From Eumeta japonica (taxonomy: Eukaryota > Arthropoda > Insecta > Lepidoptera > Psychidae), in the NCBI GenBank assembly GCA_005406025.1, contig BGZK01001400.1, positions 62,001 through 126,000 of the forward strand: 64,000 nt of DNA, given 5' to 3'. This document shows positions 57,050 to 64,000 of the stretch, one piece after another; position 1 is the first letter of the stretch; each line of letters opens with the position of its first letter. The position numbers and the translations under genes were made by a program. Below the pieces are notes generated by a model. It saw only the letters and a program-made list of their open reading frames with translations, was not told the DNA's origin and made no database searches.

Positions 57050-58380
57050 GTAGGGTATAGGCACAACGCGCGGGGCCGGGACCTCGGGGCGCATTGCACT
57101 CAAAAATTAATTCGTTATGTCCTATTTTATAGTTAGTTAAAAATTCTTTTGTTTCGGAAGTCCTTGGCATTTCATTAAAATTTAAGATCCTTAATCTCCC
57201 ATCGAGATCAACGGCGAACGAGAACGATACTTTTTTAATATCGATATATTTTTAACCACGCATGGCATTTAAATAAAGATTTGTTTTCGACGTCGATTTC
57301 GTCGTAGTCAACTAAAAAAGTTTTTGTTTTTGCTTTACAGCAGTCGTATCAAAAAAATCGACAGCGGTGTCGCAACGAGCCAGCGCCGCGGGCCGGCGTT
57401 GTGCAAGGCGGCGCGCCGCAGCGGGCACGGTCGTCCGGCCCGCGCTTGCGACAACCAGATCGAGATAAGCCGACACAGAGCTTTCGGTCAGCTGTCGGAT
57501 TGCGTTCGCAAACGCGCGCGCTCTTCCCAGACGTCGTCGACTGGGAGTGAACAGAGACGTGTCGTCGCGGCCGCGGTGGCCGGGCCGCGGTCGATTCGCA
57601 GCTATGACGATTTCATTACGTCTACGCAAAAATTATCGCTTCATCGCATTAAAAGTTCTTTTGTTTTAATGATCCTATCTAATTCATCGTTAAAGCGCGA
57701 CTAGTTAGAGTTAGTTTTATTTGTTTATCTACTTTTAACTCGTAGTTAGATTAGCAGAAATCGTGTAGCTAGCGAACACCCTTTCGCGTGGCTCTCGCGA
57801 GCTTCACAGACAGTAAGCAGTAAGCTCGTCGGTCGGGCGCGGGCGGCGGGCGGCGCCCTGCGTGACCGGAAGTATTTTGCGTTAATTTAAGTTTCCGGCG
57901 GCCGGCACCGATTACGACGTCACGTCGACTGCGACGATGTCGTAAACGAGTCCGTTACTATGTTAAACGTTTTAATTTCGTGATTGTGTAAGCGCATTAA
58001 CCGCCCCGCGCCCGGCCCGCGCCGGCAACGCACCCGCCCCGCGCCGCCCGTGCCCGTCCCGCGGCGGCCGGCGCACCGACGGCGCCCGACCGAGAACGAT
58101 CTCGACGATCTCGTTTTCCCGCAAATCCTTTGATTCAACTGCGATAAGATAAATGAAGGGCGGGATCGTCAAGGTCGAGGCGCGCTCCGGTCCGCAAGAC
58201 AAATGACGGCGCGCGCGCCAGTCACGGCGTTTAGCTAACATCTGAATGATGTGCGTAAGTGAGAATCTATGAAAAGAAATTATCGTACGAAAAGGCTTCG
58301 TGCGGCCCCGGGCGCCGCGCGCGCCTCGCGGCGCCGCTGTTGGAGGTTCGACACTACGAGATGTTCAAAGAACTCGAATT
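57050..58380. promoter_or_regulatory. Large CpG-rich region
   Basis: The strongest CpG-dense part of the window (57365-57600, 57830-57910, 58000-58110 and 58170-58340), separated by short AT-rich gaps. Open frames occur on both strands (57312-57629, 57324-57704, 57920-58241) with Arg/Ala/Gly-rich composition and no domain, so I regard them as composition effects. Being upstream of the receptor exon on its strand, the region could hold promoter or 5' UTR sequence. No core promoter can be assigned. Confidence 0.35.
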
Positions 58381-60290
58381 CGTTACAAATCGCTTACGAA
58401 TAATTTTCAATACTGACGCTGTGTAGCGATATTTACATGACTTAACATTTTTTTAAAAGGAAATGAAAGGAAATCTTCGATAAAATCATAGATAAGTTCG
58501 GGACACATAATTACTACCATCTTTTATTGCGATCGCTCTCCTTCAAACACGACCCAATTCGTGGTCTCGGCCCCAATCCAGAAACAGTCTTTCGATTCCG
58601 ATACCGTTCTAGTCTACGTCTCGATCATTAATTGCACCAGTCTGCGATATGATATAGCTATTGAAAATGAGACCATTAAAATGCGTAAAATTGTAAGTCC
58701 GTGGGAAAAACGTTTATTAACATATTTATATTTTGTAAGTATGATAGCACCAGTTAATACTTACCTACTTATATATATAGGACACAAAGAAAAATACCTT
58801 TATTTAATGTTTGATTGAAATTCGTCCGAATATTATAAAAGTTTGCTAAAGTCCAGTTTAACTTCGAATCTTTAAGGGATAAAAAGCATGTTATAGGTAG
58901 TTACAATATAAACAAACTTAATTTTATTCAGATCAACTTATCGAGTACGGAGTCACTTCTGATTGCTATACACACGAACTGTGCATAGTAAAGATAAAGG
59001 TTATAACCTTTGATACTTTTAAGGCCTCAAAATTTACGTCGGTCCAAAAAATTACGATGGTCCATTGCTTTGCTGCTTCATGAACGAAGATTAAACCAAG
59101 AGCCACATTTTTGCATTTATAACATTTGTATCCATATTTATACATATTATTAAACACAAATACTCTCTGTCTGTGTCTCTGCCCGTTTGTGCGTTCCGAA
59201 CTCCAGAAGCTTTAGAACAATTTACTTGTAATTATTTATATAAATCCATAAAATCGACATGAAAAAAAAAATATCTCGTTAAGTGTTAGCATCCATTTGA
59301 TTACAATGGGTAACCTAAGATTTTAAAAGTAGAGAGAAGAAAGGGATTTGGAATGAAAATTCTAGGAAAAACTAAACTAAAATTACAGGGTAAGGCATTC
59401 AAAGCGGGGATAGAATCAAGACGGAGATTCTTGTCACCAGCAGTATCAGCTATAGGATTAAGGTTTTAATATGGTTATAAATCTTAGTCAACATTCTTCA
59501 TACATACCCGTGGGACCCCGCACTAACGCTAGTCATAATAATACACTCGTTTAAGAGTTGAAAGTTTTAGCATTCAACAACCACTGCCCTTTATGCACAG
59601 TGTTGTGCAAAATTGTTTATGACTTTTACGTGTGCTTATTTTCTTTTTAGTAATACGTACATAAAAAATATTATTACCAATAATAAATTTAATGAGACAT
59701 TTTTAATAGAGCGATATACAACAAAGCGAGGTAGATTAAAGCTGGCGGCGTATAACCCGGCGTTAGAGAATAATTAAGTTCAGCACGAAGAGCTGAACAA
59801 GGGGTGTCGTCTATCTTAAACGAGTCGATTGATGAATGGTTAGGATGTCAACTCTGTTTGGGTACCGGCCACTAACTTAATTAATTATTCGAGCATAATA
59901 ATTAAATTAAGAAGACGCGTCGATGCCAAAATGTTTACAGCGTCGGGCGAAAGTTTGCGGCGCGCATGGTCTTTAAGTTCACTCGAGTGTGTCAGGCTTC
60001 GAGCTTTCAGATTTTCTGAGTTGATTCATCTCCGTAAGTACTGTGAGTTCAGAAGTAGAAAAGCTCCTCGTTTCGTCTCTATCGAACTGTACGGAACGCC
60101 GCGCCTTACCACTCCTTATATCGTCGTGCTGATATACAATAATTTTACAGTCTTCCATTTATCATTAGCAACAACCTCAAACCGACGCCCGCGCATAAGC
60201 ACATTCGTACCATTTTACAACCGCAAAAATGATTATTATTTTACTAAAGGTTCCGAATTAAAGTAACAGTTCAAGTGAAAACCGGCGAGA
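58381..60290. other. Intergenic or intronic DNA
   Basis: No recognised exon or repeat. A short 'tctctgtctgtgtctctgcc' simple stretch is at 59164. The 111-codon plus-strand frame 59931-60266 has no known domain. I searched for TM1-TM3 receptor exons on the minus strand by eye and did not find any. Confidence 0.4.
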
Positions 60291-60660
60291 TTTAAGAGCA
60301 TGGATCTATTCTTTAATTATCATCTTTAGAAGCGCCCATCGAGCCGCGCGTGCGTAAGAGCCTCTCTTCCGCACAGCTGTTTGGCCTTCGAGAGGTAACC
60401 GGCCGCGCGCCCTGGTCGCACAGCGCCACGTTCAGGCATTAACACGGTCTCGTTCATCATCCGAGCGCTCGGCCGACATTTTTAAAGTGTGTCTCGATAA
60501 GGTCCTTTCAATATCACCGTAATTAAAATAATCGAATGCTGCACTTCGACGGGCCGCGATACAATTTTCCTGCCATTAATCACACCCACGCCGACGCGCG
60601 CGCAGGATGGCCTTCCATCGTCGCGGTACCCTTCGACTGTCGGCCGCGTAAATTACAATA
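60291..60660. promoter_or_regulatory. CpG-rich, non-repetitive island
   Basis: GC-rich words ('ggtaaccggccgcgcgccct', 'cccacgccgacgcgcgcgca') alternate with short AT-rich words. No open frame of note. A regulatory role is inferred only from composition. Confidence 0.3.
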
Positions 60661-62363
60661 TTGCGTGGTTTGAAAAACGTACTGTTGAAAGTTCAGCTTA
60701 TTTTTTTACAATTATTAAACGTTTAACAATTTTATTATAAAATTTGCTTTTGTGAGCCTATTGTTAAGCAAAAACTTCGATAAAGAATCTTCATATCAAT
60801 TTTTTTCGTTGCTTTAATAGTTTGTGAACAAGCTTTTACATTAAGCATTCTCGAACACGGCCGGCAAAGGATCTCATTAATGTACAAATTGACGAACGTC
60901 CTTCTATAACGAGGTCATGAAGTGGCAGGCGAAGTCCTAGTACTTCAAACCTCGTTCGGGGTGCCGTCCTCTCTGCCTGCCGACTCTCAGAAGGGAAACT
61001 TTTGAACCGCTACTATTACTTCGAAATTTAAAATATTCAAATTATTAAACAGCATAGGTACTCGATAAATAATTTAAAATTAAGAATGTGGAACTATTAT
61101 ATCAATATAAATTTAAATTAATATATCCAATAATTTTAAATATTTTTAAATTTTATAGTCTAGGATCTTGCATTACTTTTTAACATTGTCAAGTTAGATA
61201 TTACAACTTCAAACAAATACAATTCCATTCTCTAGGAAAATCTACTATTCCGTGCCGACCATCTACCTAATTTCTTACTATACGTGTATTTTACAACAGC
61301 AAGAATAGCATAAACCTCAGAATAGGGTATAAAATTCACAGAATACATTACATTTATAACAGAAGGATCACACATACTTTAGCTGTAAAATCAAATTTGA
61401 ACAGCCCTAACTACAAAACAAATACATGTTTCGCTTTATAAACTTGCGCATTCGTTATGTTACATGCGCAATACCATCTTTGTATACAATAGACGTCGGA
61501 AAGAATGAACGTCACAACACACCGCCCGCCGCGACAACGACGTGCCGCGTACATGCACCTCCCTGAACTTACAGGAACTTACAGGACGCATCGTAATGGG
61601 CATTCTTATGAACATGCGAGGCACTTGAAATGCAATCTCGAAAGCGCCAACGCTACTGAAGTTTGGTAAGACTCGCGTGATTTAAGCGTTTGTGCGTGTC
61701 ACTGAAAATGTATACTTCTATTATTTAAGTGATGTAATGCAAAATTAAAAATAAAACTTTTCATTTTCTGTGGAATTTTGACCGATTGTTACTATTCTTT
61801 GTAATCCGGCACATTTATCGTTTATTTAGCTCTTAGGGGCTGCATACGTGTCGAGTGTCAGCATATGGCTTATTCGACCATAATTAACTCGCGGCTGGCG
61901 CTCGCGGTCGTGTTCCTCATTGCGGTGGACGCGACTGCCCGCAGAGCGATTTGGCCACTCAATTAGCAAGTCAAAAGCCTTTCTTATTAAGTTCGACTCG
62001 ATACGTAATAACACTTCGATCGGCGCCAGCGACTCGATACGCTTGACACGACGAAATTGGTTTTTGAAATTTTTTCGTGTTATCGCATATGGACTCATTT
62101 AAGGACAGGTACTCGAAACGCCCAGATTTAAAATTCTTGGCAAATAATGTAAATAAAAGAAAAAGTAAACGTTCGAGTCGGTAATCGGTAACATGTTCCC
62201 GATGTGGCATTAAAGGATATACATCTCATATTCTCCATTATTACAATAATTTAATTAAGATTATCTTATTTATAACAAATTTACGGCCTATAGAGATAAG
62301 AATAACATAAATAGCCATTACTTCACTGTTTAGGCCGACGCGTCGCCGCTGCAGATCAATTTA
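60661..62363. other. Intergenic or intronic DNA
   Basis: AT-rich from 60661 to 61480, then mixed. 'aacttacagg' is directly duplicated at 61566-61585. A moderately GC-rich stretch is at 61880-61960. The open frames at 61826-62210 on both strands have no domain. Confidence 0.4.
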
Positions 62364-62516
62364 CAGTACAACGCACGAAACTCTGCCGCTATAAAGTTAG
62401 TCACGAAAGTGTCGCAATGGCGTAAAATTGGCTGGCCGAGGAGAAGAAGAAAGGGTCAGGGAGTGTTAAACCTGCACATTACATCATTCGCAGGCAAAGT
62501 GCCGTGCGTTGTACTG
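62364..62516 (-). mobile_element. MITE, three-copy family, copy 3 (inverted)
   Basis: Ends 'cagtacaacgcacgaaactc' (from 62364) and 'gccgtgcgttgtactg' (to 62516) form a clear terminal inverted repeat. The interior ('aaagttagtcacgaaagtgt', 'gtcgcaatggcgtaaaattg') is the reverse complement of the interior at 40926-41091. Flanks are TTTA on the left and TCCT on the right, so the TA duplication is not preserved. The length is 153 bp. Confidence 0.85.
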
Positions 62517-64000
62517 TCCTTGCTTAGTTCGTTCGGATCAAAAATATGATGTGGTGTTTGCTTCCGAATATTAATGTCAGAATATAGCAATGTTTTCAAT
62601 CCATTGAAGTCGTGGTCTTGCTAATTGGCCGCTTCGTAATCGTTACGCCGTAATAGAATTTGTTTTCGTCCGCTAACGATGATATATCTAATTAAAATAT
62701 TGAATAAAAAGACATACATTATTACTCGTTTGAATTTTATTTTAGTGTCTATAATTTTATGTGGCTAAAATCCTTTTATGTGGTCCTGGATATTAAAGTT
62801 TTCTACTACTGTATAAAAAAGAGCGTATTAAATGTAAACCGAAATATGATACGGATCGCTTTTTTATCCGATCAGCAAAAGAAAGGTAATGAAATAAATA
62901 ACCTCTGTCTCACGTGTACGGCGAGCACGGGCGGTCCGCGCTATTCTCGGCTGTTATTTAAAAGTACTGTCTTACTTAAAGAAAAATCGATAAAATTAAG
63001 TTTTATTGAAAATATTGTCACGTTACGTAACGGGTGGTCGTCCACAAGGAAGCTCATTGAAATAATTATACATTCTACATTTTATAGATAAGTACGAAAA
63101 AAATTGCTCTACATTTTTTATTTTATGTTTTTTGAAATCATTGATTAACTAGACAAATTGTCTGATTATGACATTTGTTTTCAACAGGGTGATCGGTTTA
63201 CATTCCAATTTAAGCATAAATACAGGAGATAAATATTATTACTAATTGATAAATAATTTTAAAAAAGCATAGGGAAAATATTCCAATAAATTAGTTTTGC
63301 TTAGGAACATTTAAAGGGCCTTCGTAGTCACGAGCTCTACATAAAGGTTACTCTCCGTAAAAACTCGTCATTACTAAATATAAATGTACATTCAAATGAC
63401 CTTGTGCGGCAAATACGAGTGATACCTTACAAAGACTACGGGATATCCGATCATATCCACATCTTGAGGAAGATACAGTTTTACACATTTTATTTCATTT
63501 CAATTGAAAAAAATATGATACTAAAAGAAAGTTATAAAATAATTTGGTTGTATGAAAAAAGCTATTGTGATATATCGGCCAGTGTACGCGCCAAGAACAC
63601 TCTGTCCACGCCGCGTCTGAGACGGTCCGCGTTTGTAGCCGTCTGTGGATATACATTACAATAGCGGCCCGACAGACGCCGGTCCTAACGTTGGCTTGTC
63701 TGCCATTAGCGGGTTCAGCAAACTTTTTACCATTAACTATATAGTAAGTGAAATTTGAAATTGAGTTTGACCTTTCACTTTTTCCTTCTCGTTATTGCGC
63801 GATTTACTGTAATCTAAAGCTAAATTAAAATGGGAGTGCAATTTTTCGACGGTCGTTGGGAAATATTCGACTTCATTTCTAACGAAACATAGCGAACAGG
63901 AATTGAATGTCAAAATAACGCCATGCTACGACGCAAGCGTGCTATCGACGTCAAGTTCCACGTAGTATGGTACACAAACCTAACTATAAATTATTCTCAA
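62517..64000. other. Intergenic or intronic DNA to the window end
   Basis: No gene recognised. Open frames at 62759-63091 and 63404-63664 (plus) have no domain. GC-richer words near 63570-63690 ('cgcgtctgagacggtccgcg') may belong to an old repeat. Confidence 0.4.

Noticed and set aside
57312..57704. Long open frames on both strands in the CpG-rich region
   Set aside because: Stop codons are rare in such composition; no domain and both strands open, so no coding call.
59931..60266. 111-codon plus-strand open frame
   Set aside because: No domain, no splice context and biased composition; not supported as a gene.
1..64000. A novel multi-gene system or gene cluster
   Set aside because: Only one host exon is convincing; all other protein signals are decayed transposon genes.

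Overview
This is a fragment of an animal nuclear genome, most probably a moth or butterfly (Lepidoptera). It is AT-rich, almost wholly non-coding, has no operon-like gene packing, and carries one obvious spliced exon. The assignment to Lepidoptera rests on several interspersed-repeat signatures that I know as typical of that order: a non-LTR 3' end followed by a 'cctcctcctttttt' type tail, RTE-like 3' tails that run into (TA)n, a widespread short repeat around 'ctggcaacgca', and mariner and non-LTR protein remnants of lepidopteran type. I see no tRNA, rRNA, CRISPR or prokaryotic feature.

The only host gene I can support is at 54959-55737 on the minus strand. It is the last coding exon (DRF arginine through TM4-TM7 and the C-terminal tail) of a rhodopsin-family neuropeptide receptor, with a trissin-receptor-like protein as my best guess. 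Its reading frame is broken by one extra base in a run of seven A/T pairs. The exons for the N-terminus and TM1-TM3 must lie further right (minus-strand upstream); I could not find them between 55738 and 64000. CpG-rich islands at 57050-58380 and 60300-60660 may hold regulatory or 5' non-coding sequence.

The rest is a transposon graveyard. From left to right: a decayed piggyBac transposase (196-1250); a full-length but dead jockey-type LINE with two ORFs and a likely 12-bp target-site duplication (6618-11844, minus strand); a mariner with a central deletion (12320-12870); a non-LTR C-terminal fragment (18063-18775); a short element with a (GAT)n tail and 23-bp duplications (20281-20641); a mariner with both terminal inverted repeats (21480-22702); a jockey/CR1-like RT fragment (30895-31300); a second copy of the 18-kb non-LTR fragment (41585-42157); a pogo-like DNA-binding domain (42229-42530); a solo LTR with TATA box, poly(A) signal and 4-bp duplication (43738-44031); a foldback-like structure (45001-45845); a third mariner (48410-49480); and a probable gypsy-type LTR (51470-51700).

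Repeat families shared between loci link the window together: a three-copy MITE (32491, 40926, 62364), a degenerate hexamer repeat at five places, a large repeat with a 'gcgggaagttt' end at three places, and a 98-bp tandem repeat split between 46321 and 49680 by later insertions. I found no convincing new multi-gene system. The most interesting signals are the broken receptor exon, a 66-nt hairpin just upstream of it, the foldback structure, and the new-looking MITE and satellite families.
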